Source: CAYLZO01 sp964387775 (GTDB lineage Bacteria; Chloroflexota; Anaerolineae; JAAYZQ01). From it: DNA of 48,204 bases. The position numbers and the translations under genes are program-made. The notes beneath the pieces were generated by a model. It searched no databases. It saw only the letters and a program-made list of their open reading frames with translations, and was not told where the DNA came from. The DNA lies in NCBI GenBank assembly GCA_964387775.1, contig CAYLZO010000007.1:1-48204 (forward strand), written 5' to 3'. Shown piece after piece: positions 16,863 through 27,600 of the stretch (position 1 is its first letter; every line of letters begins with the position of its first letter).

Positions 16863-19172
16863 ATGATTCGTAAAAGATTGCTCATCTGGTTTGTGGTGAT
16901 CGCCCTGCTGCCCGTCATCGGCGTGGGTATCGCCACGTCGCTGGTGAGCTATGTGAACGGTCGGCAGCAGTCCATCGACCGGCTGGAGTCGGTGGCCGCC
17001 CGCAAAGAGCTGGCCATCCAGGGCTGGGTCGAGTCGCTGCACCAGGATCTGCTCTTCGCCTCGCAGACCGACTGCGCCCCCCAGTTCGTCAACACGGCGT
17101 TGCGCCTGGGCAACGAAGACAAAGAATACGCCTGGTACTATGGCCTGGTGCGGAGGCAATTGGAGGCATTTGTCGACCGGTCCCCCCGCATCGAGGAACT
17201 CTTTTTGGTAGATCTCCAGGGCGAGGTGGTCGTCTCGACCGACGTGGCCCGCGAAGGGCAAGTCTACTACAACCAGGCGCTGTTCCAGCATGGCCTGCTG
17301 GTGCCCGCCACACAACTGCCCTTCCACTCTCTCGTCTCTGCCTCCGGCGAGGGGGGCTTTCTGCCCCAGGATCGGGCCTCGGTGATCGCCGTCGTCCCCG
17401 TTGTGGGCCCGGATCAGCAACTCAGGGGCCTCATGGGCGGGCGCGCACCCGTGGAGGACGTACACACCATCCTGGCCGAAGGGACCGGGTTGGGGGAGAC
17501 GGGCAAAGCCTACCTGGTGGATACGGAGCATTCCGCGCTGGCCGGAACAACGCTGGCCCCGGCGAGCGGGGAGGTCTATGCCATCCAGACCCAGGGCATC
17601 GACGCCGTCATCCAGGAGGGCGCCAGCGGTTCGGGCGTCTATGACGACGCGCTGGGCACGTCGGTGGTTGGCATCTATCGTTGGCTCTCCCCGCTTGGGG
17701 CAGTGCTCTCGGTAGAACAGGACCTGTCCGAAGCCTTTCGCGCCGTATGGCTCACCACCGGCGTGAACGTGGTGATCGCCCTGGCGGCGGTGGCGCTGGC
17801 AGTTGCGGCCTCTCTGTCCATGACCCGCAGCATCGCCGATCCCATTGTGGACCTGGCTGACATGGCTACCCAGATCTCCAGCGGCGCCCTGGACCGCACA
17901 GCCAAGGTAGAGCGCCAGGACGAGATCGGCGCCCTGGCCCAGGCGTTCAACAGCATGACGGCCCAGTTGCGCGATCTGATCAACTCGTTGGAAAACCGGG
18001 TGGATGAGCGCACGCGCGCCCTACAGGAGGCCAACGCGGCGCTGGAGCAGCGCGCCTTGCAGTTGCAGACCAGTACCCAGGTGGGCCGCGAGATCACGTC
18101 TATCCTGGACATCGACGTGTTGCTGCCCCGGGTGGTAGAGACAATCCGTGAGGCATTTGGGTACTACCACGTGCAGGTATTCCTGGTAGATCGGGAGGCC
18201 AAGGAGCTGGTGCTGCGGGCCAGCAGCGACCGCAAGAGCCTGGAACATGGCCGGCTCGATCTGGATGCGGCCAGCATCAACGCCAGGGCTGCCCAAACCG
18301 GCCAAGCGGTGCTGGCCAACGACGTGCTGCGCGAGCCAGGTTTTTTGCCCGACAGCCAACTGCCCGAGACCCGCTCCGAACTGGTCATCCCCCTGCGGCT
18401 CGGAAAGCAGGTCATCGGCACGTTGGACGTCCACAATCGCCAGGTGGGCGCCTTTACCCAGGAGGACGTGGTGGCCGTCCAGAGCTTGGGCGATCAGATC
18501 GTCGTGGCCATCGAGAACGCCCACCTCTATGACCAAAGCCGGGAACTGGCGATCCTGGAAGAGCGCACGCGCCTGGCCCGAGACTTGCACGACTCGGTCA
18601 CCCAGTCCCTTTACAGCCTGGTGCTCCTCACCGAGGGCTGGCGCCGCACGCTCAGTACAGCAAGTGAAGCACAGGTCCAAGATCGCCTGAGGCGGATCGG
18701 CGAGATCGCCCAGCAGGCCCTGTGCGAGATGCGGTTGCTGATCCACGAGCTGCGTCCGCCGATGCTTGAGCAGGAGGGCCTGGTGGGTGCGGTGCGCAAG
18801 CGGCTCGATGCCATCGAAAAGCGGGTGAGCATCGAGGCCCGGGTGGTGATGGATGATCTGGTCGAGCTGCCGGCCTCGCTGGAGGAAGGGCTGTACTGGA
18901 TCACGCAGGAAGCCCTGAACAACGCGCTCAAACACGCCGCCGCGAAAAAAGAGACCGTGCGCATCTGCGTCGAGGACGGGCGACTGGTGCTCGAGATCGC
19001 CGACGATGGGCAAGGCTTTGATCTGGGGGCCGCAAGGAACAAGGGCGGGATGGGACTGGCCAGCATGGAGGAACGGGCCAGAGCGATGGGCGGGACCTTG
19101 ATCATCGAGTCAGCCCCGGGCCGGGGCACGAGGGTCAGGGTCAGTGTCCCGGTCTCTCTCGCAGAAAAGTAG
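16863..19172 (+). CDS. Sensor histidine kinase, dCache-HAMP-GAF-HisKA_3 (NarL/LiaS type)
   Basis: Membrane sensor of 769 residues that should phosphorylate the LuxR-type regulator encoded next. Order: membrane helix 1 (about 7-27), a large extracytoplasmic domain of likely dCache type (30-295), membrane helix 2 (299-321), HAMP (321-375), coiled coil, GAF (408-556), dimerisation/phosphoacceptor helix ERTRLARDLHDSVTQSL with H576, and HATPase with N-box EALNNALKHA and G-boxes DDGQGFD and GGMGL. HisKA_3 kinases pair almost always with NarL/FixJ regulators, as here, 39 bases downstream. The ATG is 13 bases after the palindromic element and has only a weak AAGG site. Ligand unknown. Confidence 0.95.
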   Translation: MIRKRLLIWFVVIALLPVIGVGIATSLVSYVNGRQQSIDRLESVAARKELAIQGWVESLHQDLLFASQTDCAPQFVNTALRLGNEDKEYAWYYGLVRRQLEAFVDRSPRIEELFLVDLQGEVVVSTDVAREGQVYYNQALFQHGLLVPATQLPFHSLVSASGEGGFLPQDRASVIAVVPVVGPDQQLRGLMGGRAPVEDVHTILAEGTGLGETGKAYLVDTEHSALAGTTLAPASGEVYAIQTQGIDAVIQEGASGSGVYDDALGTSVVGIYRWLSPLGAVLSVEQDLSEAFRAVWLTTGVNVVIALAAVALAVAASLSMTRSIADPIVDLADMATQISSGALDRTAKVERQDEIGALAQAFNSMTAQLRDLINSLENRVDERTRALQEANAALEQRALQLQTSTQVGREITSILDIDVLLPRVVETIREAFGYYHVQVFLVDREAKELVLRASSDRKSLEHGRLDLDAASINARAAQTGQAVLANDVLREPGFLPDSQLPETRSELVIPLRLGKQVIGTLDVHNRQVGAFTQEDVVAVQSLGDQIVVAIENAHLYDQSRELAILEERTRLARDLHDSVTQSLYSLVLLTEGWRRTLSTASEAQVQDRLRRIGEIAQQALCEMRLLIHELRPPMLEQEGLVGAVRKRLDAIEKRVSIEARVVMDDLVELPASLEEGLYWITQEALNNALKHAAAKKETVRICVEDGRLVLEIADDGQGFDLGAARNKGGMGLASMEERARAMGGTLIIESAPGRGTRVRVSVPVSLAEK

Positions 19173-19211
19173 GGCTGCTACCGACGACAGTGAACCTTAG
19201 AGGAGCGTTGA

Positions 19212-19871
19212 ATGGACGTCATTCGAGTTCTTATCGCCGATGACCATCCCGTCGTGCGCGAGGGACTGCAGACCCTGATCGCCAGCGAGCCCGGGATGGA
19301 CATCGTAGGCGAGGCGGCCAACGGCGCAGAAGCCGTGTCGCTGGCTCGCGATCTACAGCCGGACGTGATTCTGATGGATCTGATTATGCCGGTGAAGGAT
19401 GGCCTGCAAGCCATTGGCGAGATCAAGGACGAAAATCCCGATGTCCCGATCCTGGTGTTGACCAGCTTTGCCGAGGAGGACAAGGTCTTTCCAGCCATCC
19501 GGGCCGGCGCGCTGGGCTATTTGCTCAAAGATACCGCACCCGACCAGCTGTTGCAGGCCATTTACGACGTCCAACGCGGCGAGTCGTCGCTGCATCCCAG
19601 CATTGCCCTGCAATTGATCCGCGAGATCAACCAGCCCTCGGATCTGCCCCCGGCTGCCGACCCACTCACGCCGCGCGAGTTGCAGGTGCTCAAGTTGTTG
19701 GCCCAGGGGCTGACCAACCAGGAGATCGCCGACCGGCTGGTGATCAGCGAGTGGACGGTGCGCACCCACGTCCGCAATATCCTGGGCAAGCTGCACCTGG
19801 CCAACCGCACCCAGGCAGCGCTCTATGCCTTGCGCGAAGGGATTGCAGGCTTGCACGGCAACGGAGGCTGA
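19212..19871 (+). CDS. NarL/FixJ-family response regulator with LuxR-type HTH
   Basis: DNA-binding partner of the preceding kinase, 219 residues. The receiver has the acidic pocket D10-D11, phosphoacceptor D56 (VILMDLIMP), T84 and K106 (LLKDT). The LuxR HTH (about 150-207) reads LTPRELQVLKLLAQGLTNQEI and then EWTVRTHVRNILGKL. AGAGGAG lies 6 bases before the ATG. It is the only NarL-type regulator in the window and so the likely transcriptional output of the first signalling pair; target genes are unknown. Confidence 0.96.
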   Translation: MDVIRVLIADDHPVVREGLQTLIASEPGMDIVGEAANGAEAVSLARDLQPDVILMDLIMPVKDGLQAIGEIKDENPDVPILVLTSFAEEDKVFPAIRAGALGYLLKDTAPDQLLQAIYDVQRGESSLHPSIALQLIREINQPSDLPPAADPLTPRELQVLKLLAQGLTNQEIADRLVISEWTVRTHVRNILGKLHLANRTQAALYALREGIAGLHGNGG

Positions 19872-19948
19872 ACTTGCTATTTCGGTGTGCTGGCCGAAAA
19901 CGTTCACCGGCGAAAGCGCAGTAGACTTGTTGCCGAATAAAGGATAGG

Positions 19949-22069
19949 GTGCAGATTCACAAATCCAGCGACATGACATCGAATCAAAGCGCGCCAGACC
20001 GCTATTCTGAAGAGTGGGATCGCACCAAAGAGGCGCTGGCCTGGGAGGCCAGTGTCAATGCCGCCATGGCCGAGCTGGCCCGCGCCCTCATCTCCAACTC
20101 GATGACGATTGAGGACATTTCGTACCGGGTGCTCAAGCACACCAAGCAGCTCACCGGCAGCCAGTTTGGCTACGTCGGCTACATCGACCCGCAGACGGGA
20201 CACCTGGTGTGCCCCACCATGACGCGCGACATCTGGGATGCCTGCGACGTGCCGGACAAGAGCATCGTCTTTGAGACGTTTTCCGGCTTGTGGGGGTGGG
20301 TGCTGGAAAATCGTCAACCACTGCTTACGAACGCGCCGCTGGACGATCCTCGCTCGTCGGGTGTGCCCGAGGGACATCTGCCCATCCGCCGCTTTCTCTC
20401 TGCGCCGGCCCTGGTGGGCACCAGCCTCGTGGGGCAGATTGCCCTGGCCAACGCCGCCGACGACTATGTCCGGCAAGACCTCAACGTCGTCGAGCGGCTG
20501 GCTTCCCTCTACGCCCTGGCCGTTCAGCGCAAGCAGGCAGAGACGGCGTTGCAAGAGAGCGAGGAAAAGTACCGGACCCTCGTCGAGCAATCGCTCCAGG
20601 GGGTGATCATCGCCCAGGCCGACCCGGTGCGGCTCAGCTTTGCCAACCGGTCCATGGAGACCCTCTGTGGCTTTCCGCCGGACGAGTTGTTGGCCATGGA
20701 GCCCCGGCAACTGGCCGCGCTGATCCATCCCGAGGATCGGGAGATCTTTTTCCAGAATTTCCAGGACCGCGTCGCCGGCAAGGAGGTCGCCCCCCAGCGT
20801 GAGTATCGTTTTGTCCACCGGGACGGGGACATCCGCTGGGTCCTATCCCACAGTTCACGGATCGAATACGAAGGGGCGCCAGCCACCCTGACCGTCTTTG
20901 TAGACATCACCGAGCGCAAGCGGGCCGAGCACGCGCTGCGCCAGGCGGAACAGCGCCTGGACAAAATGTTGCAGACCATGGTCGATGGCATGGTGGTCGT
21001 GGACCTGGAGGGGCAGATCACCTACGCCAATCAGAGTGCCGAGCGAATTCTGGAAATCTATCGCGACGAAATCGTAGGCCGTTATTATAACGAACGGGAG
21101 TGGCGCCAGATCGACGAGGAAGGCAATCCCTACCCATTGGCCCAACTGCCCTTGGCTGTTGCCCTGCGCGAGGGGCGCGAGGTGCAGGACTTGGAACATG
21201 GGATTCTCGCGCCGGATGGCACGGCCAAGTGGCTGTCGGTCAACGCCGCCCCGCTGCTGGACGAACAGGGCCAAATATACGGCGCCGTGGCCAGTTTTCG
21301 GGACACGACCGAGCGCAAGCAGGCAGAGGAACTGCTGGTCCGCCAGGCGGAGGAACTGGCTCGTTCCAACGCCGAGTTGGAGCAATTCGCCTACATCGCT
21401 TCCCACGACCTGCAAGAGCCCCTGCGCACGGTATCGAGCTACGTGCAATTGCTGGGCCGGCGCTACGGCGAGCAGCTCGACGCCGAGGCTCAGGAGTACA
21501 TCACCTTTGCCGTGGACGGCATAGCCCGGATGCAGGACTTGATCCGCGACCTGCTCGAGTATTCGCGGGTGGACAGGCTGGGTCAGACGCCCGAGCCGAC
21601 CGACAGCGAGTTCGTCGTCGGCCTGGTGCTCGACAACCTCCAGATGACCATCGAAGAAGCCGGGGCGACGGTCACCCACGACCCCCTGCCCACGGTAATG
21701 GCCGACAGCACACAACTGGGCCAGGTGTTCCAAAACCTGATCAGCAACGCCCTCAAGTTTCGCGGAAAAGAGCCGCCACGGGTGCACATCTCGGCCAAAA
21801 CGACCGCCACCGAATGGCTCTTTTCCGTTTGCGACAACGGCATCGGCATCGAGCCGCAATTCCAGGAGAAAATCTTTGACGTCTTTGGGCGCCTTCATAC
21901 GCGAGACGAATATCCCGGCACAGGCATCGGCCTGGCCCTCTGCACAAAGATCGTAGAGCGGCACGGCGGGCGAATCTGGGTCGATTCCCAGCCGGGCCAG
22001 GGATCTACATTTTGGTTTTCGATTTCACGGAAAGGAAAAGCCCCCCATGCAGCGAAAAGCGGACCGTAG
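19949..22069 (+). CDS. GAF-PAS-PAS sensor histidine kinase (phytochrome-kinase-like core)
   Basis: A soluble kinase of about 706 residues. An N-terminal GAF-like domain (35-195), two PAS domains each ending in a PAC-type DITERKRAE or DTTERKQAE (200-330 and 330-455), then HisKA with EQFAYIASHDLQEPLRTVS (H486) and HATPase (about 590-700: NLISNALKFR, DNGIGIEPQ, GTGIGLALCTKI). The ASHDLQEPLR box is typical of kinases related to bacteriophytochromes, which often pair with small Rcp1-like receivers; just such a gene overlaps its 3' end. GTG at 19949 has AGGA 4 bases upstream; ATG at 19973 is the alternative start. No membrane helices. Confidence 0.92.
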   Translation: MQIHKSSDMTSNQSAPDRYSEEWDRTKEALAWEASVNAAMAELARALISNSMTIEDISYRVLKHTKQLTGSQFGYVGYIDPQTGHLVCPTMTRDIWDACDVPDKSIVFETFSGLWGWVLENRQPLLTNAPLDDPRSSGVPEGHLPIRRFLSAPALVGTSLVGQIALANAADDYVRQDLNVVERLASLYALAVQRKQAETALQESEEKYRTLVEQSLQGVIIAQADPVRLSFANRSMETLCGFPPDELLAMEPRQLAALIHPEDREIFFQNFQDRVAGKEVAPQREYRFVHRDGDIRWVLSHSSRIEYEGAPATLTVFVDITERKRAEHALRQAEQRLDKMLQTMVDGMVVVDLEGQITYANQSAERILEIYRDEIVGRYYNEREWRQIDEEGNPYPLAQLPLAVALREGREVQDLEHGILAPDGTAKWLSVNAAPLLDEQGQIYGAVASFRDTTERKQAEELLVRQAEELARSNAELEQFAYIASHDLQEPLRTVSSYVQLLGRRYGEQLDAEAQEYITFAVDGIARMQDLIRDLLEYSRVDRLGQTPEPTDSEFVVGLVLDNLQMTIEEAGATVTHDPLPTVMADSTQLGQVFQNLISNALKFRGKEPPRVHISAKTTATEWLFSVCDNGIGIEPQFQEKIFDVFGRLHTRDEYPGTGIGLALCTKIVERHGGRIWVDSQPGQGSTFWFSISRKGKAPHAAKSGP

Positions 22070-22544
22070 GCCAGTGGAAATCCTGCTCGTCGAGGACTCG
22101 CCCAGTGACGTACACCTGACGCACGTGGCCATCGAGGAAAGTGGGACCGGCAACAACCTCCACGTCGTCCGAAACGGCGTGGAGGCCATCGCTTTTGTGC
22201 GACGGCAGGGGCCGTACGCGACCGCGCCTCGCCCCGACCTGGTTCTGCTCGACTTGAATCTGCCCGGAAAGAATGGATTCGAGGTGCTGAAGGAGCTCAA
22301 GACCAATGGGGATCTGCGCCGTATCCCCGTCGTGGTCCTGTCCACGTCGGAGCTTCAAGAGGACGTCGAGCGCAGTTACGAACTTCAGGCCAACTGCTAC
22401 GTGACCAAGCCCACGGACGTGGATCGCTTTATTGAAGTGATTCAGACGATCCAGGTGTTTTGGTCCGTCATTTCTGAATTGCCGCCCGGTTCAACCCCGG
22501 ACCGGCTAGATGGCGGCAGGCGCCAACTCTCCATCCCAACGTGA
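22047..22544 (+). CDS. Stand-alone Rcp1-like response regulator
   Basis: A receiver of 165 residues without an output domain, with D69 as phosphoacceptor (LVLLDLNLPGKNGFEVL), the acidic pair E16-D17 and TKP at the conserved lysine. The long loop before D69 (RRQGPYATAPRPD) is typical of the Rcp1 family that accepts phosphate from phytochrome-type kinases. It overlaps the upstream kinase by 23 bases, in another frame, with GGAAAGGAAAAG before its ATG. The C-terminal tail (about 30 residues after IEVIQTIQ) looks unstructured. Output is presumably by protein interaction. Confidence 0.93.
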   Translation: MQRKADRRPVEILLVEDSPSDVHLTHVAIEESGTGNNLHVVRNGVEAIAFVRRQGPYATAPRPDLVLLDLNLPGKNGFEVLKELKTNGDLRRIPVVVLSTSELQEDVERSYELQANCYVTKPTDVDRFIEVIQTIQVFWSVISELPPGSTPDRLDGGRRQLSIPT

Positions 22545-22568
22545 CGCTAGACCATCGAGGAGAAAGGA

Positions 22569-24605
22569 ATGCAAGACACGCCGATCCAGGTGCTACTCGT
22601 CGAAGACAATCCTGCAGACGCCCGCTTGATCCAGGTGATGCTGAGAAACGCCAGTGCCGATTTTGCCATCCAGCACGCCAAGCGCCTCTCTGCTACGCTG
22701 AAATGTCTCTGTCACAAAGAAATCGACGTCATCCTCCTCGACCTCCGTTTGCCCGACAGCCGGGGGTTGGGCACCTTTGAGTCGGTTCACGAACGGGCGC
22801 CCCGGGTACCCATCGTCGTGCTCAGCGGCCTGGACGACGAGGACCTGGCCATCGAGGCGGTGCGCCTCGGCGCCCAGGACTATCTGATCAAAGGCCAGGT
22901 GGATCGCCCGCTGCTGGTGCGTGCCCTCCGTTACGCCGTCGAGCGCAAGCGGATCGAGACGGCGCTGCGGGCCAGCGAGGAGCAGTACCGCCGCCTGGTC
23001 GAGTCGAGCGACGCCCTGATCTTTAGCGTGGATCGGGAGGGCGTCTTTCACACGGCCGGGGGCACGCGCCTGCGAGACTATGGGCTTCAGCCCAAAGACG
23101 TGGTGGGCCACCGACTGAAAGATCTCTTTCCCCAGGCCCAGGCCGCCGTCTACCGGCAGCGGTGCGCCGAGATATTCGCCACCGGCCAGCCCCAGACCTA
23201 CGAGCACAGCTTCGAGTACGCGGGCCTGACCAAGACCGACATGACCACCCTCTATCCCATCGAGGACGAAGGGGGCCAGGTGACGTGGGTTGGCGCCATC
23301 TGCCACGACATCAGCGGCCGGAAAAGGGCCGAAGAGGAGCGCGAGCGATTGCTGGTGGCCGAGCGGGAGCAGCGCAAGCTGGCCGAGACGTTGATGGAGG
23401 TGACCCACGCCCTCAACACGAGCCTCGATCTGGAGAAGGTGCTGCATCTCATCCTGGAACAACTGGCCCTCGTCGTGGACTATGACAGTACGTCGGTGAT
23501 GTTGCTCTCCGATGGCGCGCTAGAGACCGTCGCCAGCCGGTGCATCCGGCCCGAATCTCAGCACTTGTCGCGGAGCGAGACAGAGGGCCTATCGCACGTC
23601 TGGCACGTCATTGACCGGCAGCACCCCGCCCTCATCTCTGACACACGCGCAGACTCGCGCTGGCTGGACCGTCCCGAGTCCCGGTACATCCGCTGCTGGC
23701 TCGGCGTGCCGCTGGTGTCCCAGGGGCAGGTCATCGGCCTGCTAAATCTGGACAAAAGGGAGCCGGGATACTATAATGAGCAGCACCTCCAGGTCTCGGT
23801 GGCTTTTGCCAACCAGGCCGCCACGGCCATCGAGAACGCCCGGCTGTACGAGCAGTTGCAGCAGCGCATGGAGCAGCTCAAACAGACACAGGCCCAGCTC
23901 ATCCAATCGGCCAAGATGGCGGCCATCGGCCAGTTGGCGGCCGGGGTTGCGCACGAATTGAACAATCCCCTCCAATCAGTCGTCGGCTTTGCCGAACTCG
24001 CTCGGAGGAACGATGGCCTCGAGGCACGGATCAAGGAGGATCTGGACATCATCACCAAAGAATCGCGACGCGCCCGCGACATTGTGCGCCACCTGCTGGA
24101 ATTCTCCCGCCAGTCCGAACCTTTCAAAGAGCCGGCCGACCTCAACCAGGTCGTGCGTGACACCCTGGCGCTGCTCCGCCAGCAACTTCACAGCAACGGT
24201 ATCACCGTCGAGGAGCGCTACGCCGCCAACCTGTCTCCGGTTCGACTCGACGTCGGGCGCATGAAACAGGTCTTTCTCAACCTCTTTAGCAACGCCGCCC
24301 AGGCCATGGCCCACGGGGGCGTGCTGACCGTCCGCAGCGAATGGCAACAAGACGGGGTGGCCGTGCACGTCACCGATACGGGCACCGGCATCCCGCCTGA
24401 GCACCTGCCCCGCATCTTTGAGCCCTTTTTTACCACCAAGCCCGTCGGCCAGGGCACGGGTCTGAGCCTGTCCGTCAGTCTGGGCATCGTCCAGGATCAC
24501 GGGGGGCGGATCGACGTGAGGAGCGACGAGGGCCAGGGCAGCACCTTTTGCGTGTGGCTGCCGACGAACGAAACATCTGGAAAAGCCACCGTGCCAGGGA
24601 AATAG
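22569..24605 (+). CDS. Hybrid: receiver-PAS-GAF-histidine kinase
   Basis: A soluble protein of 678 residues: receiver (1-125; D58 in VILLDLRLPDS, K at YLIKGQ), PAS (about 135-255, ending DISGRKRAEEE), coiled coil, GAF (280-425), HisKA with GVAHELNNPLQSVVG (H462) and HATPase (560-665; N-box NLFSNAAQAM, DTGTGIP, FFTTKPVGQGTGLSLS). An N-terminal receiver lets an upstream kinase control this one. The GAF-to-HATPase part closely resembles the next gene, suggesting duplication. AGGAGAAAGGA precedes the ATG; the stop is 3 bases from the next start. Confidence 0.94.
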   Translation: MQDTPIQVLLVEDNPADARLIQVMLRNASADFAIQHAKRLSATLKCLCHKEIDVILLDLRLPDSRGLGTFESVHERAPRVPIVVLSGLDDEDLAIEAVRLGAQDYLIKGQVDRPLLVRALRYAVERKRIETALRASEEQYRRLVESSDALIFSVDREGVFHTAGGTRLRDYGLQPKDVVGHRLKDLFPQAQAAVYRQRCAEIFATGQPQTYEHSFEYAGLTKTDMTTLYPIEDEGGQVTWVGAICHDISGRKRAEEERERLLVAEREQRKLAETLMEVTHALNTSLDLEKVLHLILEQLALVVDYDSTSVMLLSDGALETVASRCIRPESQHLSRSETEGLSHVWHVIDRQHPALISDTRADSRWLDRPESRYIRCWLGVPLVSQGQVIGLLNLDKREPGYYNEQHLQVSVAFANQAATAIENARLYEQLQQRMEQLKQTQAQLIQSAKMAAIGQLAAGVAHELNNPLQSVVGFAELARRNDGLEARIKEDLDIITKESRRARDIVRHLLEFSRQSEPFKEPADLNQVVRDTLALLRQQLHSNGITVEERYAANLSPVRLDVGRMKQVFLNLFSNAAQAMAHGGVLTVRSEWQQDGVAVHVTDTGTGIPPEHLPRIFEPFFTTKPVGQGTGLSLSVSLGIVQDHGGRIDVRSDEGQGSTFCVWLPTNETSGKATVPGK

Positions 24606-24608
24606 ACC

Positions 24609-27600
24609 ATGAGCGACGAGAGCACGTCGAGAGAGCAGTTAATCCAGGAGCTGGCCGAGGTGCGCCGTCGGCTGGACGCCGCCGAGCAAGCCCTGCACCA
24701 GCAGGAAGCGAACGCTGCCGGGCACGAGCAGGTCGAGCAGGTGTATCGATCCATCGCCAACTTGGCCGTGCTGGACGTCACCGAACGCGAGCGGGCGATG
24801 GAAGCTCTGCGGGCCAGCGAAGAAGAACTGACACTGACCCTGGATGCCACCACCGACGGTATATGGAAATGGGACTTTGAGTCGAACGAATTCTTTTTCA
24901 GTTCGCGCTACTACACCATGCTCGGCTATGAGCCGGGCGAATTCCCCGCCAGCTACGAGAGTTGGATGAGCCTGATACACCCCGACGACCTTCAGCAAGC
25001 CCTCGCCGTCGCCGAGGAGTATCTCGCCACCAAGCCCGACAACTATGAGAACGAGTTCCGTCTCAGAACCAAGAGCGGCGACTATCGATGGATACGGACC
25101 GAGGCGCGGGTTGTGGCGCGTGACGAACGGGGCCAAGCCCTGAGGATGATCGGCAATCACTGGGACATTACCGAGCGCAAGCGGGCCGAGGAGGCGCTGC
25201 GCGAGAGCGAAATCAAGTTCAGGACCCTGGTCGATCGCGCCCCCGTGGCCCTGTTCCTGCACGACATGGCCGGCTACATCGTGGACGTCAACCAGGTGGC
25301 CGTGGAACGGTATGGGTATAGCCGGGCGCAACTCTTGCAGATGAAGGCCGGTGACATCGATCCCGATTACGTGGATCGTGAGGATGGCGGCGTCTTTTGG
25401 CGAAATCTGGCAAAACAAGGATACTTCCAGTTCAAAGCCCGGCACCGGCGGCAGGACGGCAGCATCTTTCCCGTGAACGTCAGCCTGTCAGCGATAGAAC
25501 TCGGCGGCGAAAAACACGTCCTCGCGCTGGCAGAGGACATCACCGAGCGCAAGCGTGCCGAGGAAGCCCTGGAACGGCGCGCTGCCCAGTTGGCGCTCCT
25601 CAACGACATCGGCGGGCAGATCGTGGCCGAGTTGGACCTGGACCTGCTGCTGCCCCGGGCCGTCCGCCTCGTCCAGGAGAACTTTGGCTATCATCACGTG
25701 GCCCTGTTCACTCTGGATCGCAAACGGGGAGAGTTGGTGATGCGCGCCCGGGCCGGCAAATTCGGGCACCTTTTCCCGCCAGACCATCGCCTCGAGATGG
25801 GGCAGGGCCTGGTCGGCTGGGTTGGTCGCCAGGGACAGACCCTGCTGGCCAACGACGTGAGTACGGAGCCCCGCTACGTTAGCCTGCACCCCGACCAAAT
25901 GCCCACCCGGGCGGAGCTGGCCGTGCCCATTCGGGCCGGCGGCGAGGTCCTGGGCGTACTCGACGTGCAGAGTCCGCTGCCCGACACCTTTGACGAGGAC
26001 GACGTGCTGGTCATAGAGACGGTGGCCAACCAGATCGCCGTAGCGCTGGAGAATGCAAAGTTGTACGAGTCTGTGCAGCAAGAACTGGCCGAGCGCAAAC
26101 AGGCCGATCAAGCCCTCCGCCGCCGCACCGAGCAACTGGAAGCCTTGCGCCAGGTGGGCCTGGAGCTGACGAGCGAGTTGGACATCACCACCCTGCTCGA
26201 CTCTATCATCACGCGGGCGGTCGATCTGCTGGAGAGTAGCGTCGGCGGCCTCTACCTCTACCTCCCTGAAGAGGACGTGCTGGAATTGGTCGTGGCGACC
26301 GGACTGAAGCCGGACATGATCGGCACAAAGCTGCGCCCAGGTGAGGGAGTTGCCGGCCAGGTTTGGGACAGTGGCGAGCCCCTGGTCGTAGAGGACTATG
26401 GCCGGTGGTCGGGCAGGGCCCTGGCCTACGAAAACTATGCCTTTGCGGGGGTCGTGGGCGTACCTGTCCGCTGGCGCGACGAATCGCTGGGTGTTTTGAA
26501 CGTGACGACCCACACACCGCGGACCTTCCCCGAGGCCGACGCCGAGCTGCTGAGCCTCTTTGCCACCCAGGCCGCCATTGCCATCCACAACGCCCGGCTC
26601 TTTGAGGCAGAGAGCCAGACCCGGCAGGAGGCCGAAGCCAGAGCGGTCGAACTGCGCAAGCGGGAGCGGCACCTGGCCTTGCTCAACGCCATCACCCTCA
26701 CCGCCCTGGAGACCCGGACCGTGGAGGCCATGCTCCAGATCCTGGCCGACCGGCTGGCCCACCTGATCGGCGCCGACGGCTGCTACGTCACCCTCTGGGA
26801 CGAGGCACGGCAACGGGTCGTCCCGGCGGCAGCCTCCGGCCCCATGAGCGAGACGTACCCCGCCCTGGAGGTCAAGGAGGGCGAGCCGACGGTGACAGAA
26901 GCGGCCCTCCGGCTGGGGCGCCCACTCGCCATCGAAGACGTGTTCGACTCGCCGCACGCCAGCTTGCGCATCGCGTCCCAGTTTCCGGCCCGCTCACTCC
27001 TGGGCCTGCCCCTCGTCGCCGGCGACCAGAAGCTGGGCGCGGCCCTCATCGCCTTCAACGAACCCCATCACTTTTCCCCCGAAGAGATCTCGATTGGCCA
27101 GCAGGCCGCCCGGCAGATTTCGCTGGCCCTGGCCAAGGGCCGCCTGCTGGAACAGGAGCGCGAGCAGCGCCAATTGGCCGAGACCTTGCGCCAGGTAGGG
27201 GCCGCCGTCAACTCCAGTTTGAACCGGGAAAAGGTGCTGGCCGTCATCCTGGAGCAACTGGCCCGGGTGGTGCCCTACGACAATGCCTCGGTCATACTGG
27301 TCACAGGGAACAAGCTGGAACTCGTCGCCCAGCGGGGATTTGGCACCAAGAAGCGCCTCCTGCCTCCCATGTCCGTCGACGAGCTGCCCCACGTCCAGCA
27401 CGTCCTGAAGAGCCAGCAAGCGGCCATCATCGCCGACGTCCGGGACGACCCAGGCTGGAAATCCACGACCGCCAGCCAGGACGTCCGCTGCTGGCTGGGC
27501 GTCCCCCTGGTGATCCAGGAACGGGCCATCGGCCTGCTCAACCTGGGGCACGAGCAGGAAGGCTTCTACAGCGAGGAGGACGCCTCGGTTATCCAGGCAT

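Noticed and set aside
25488..26957. 489-codon minus-strand frame opposite the giant kinase
   Set aside because: Shadow frame; the plus strand encodes clear PAS and GAF domains here.
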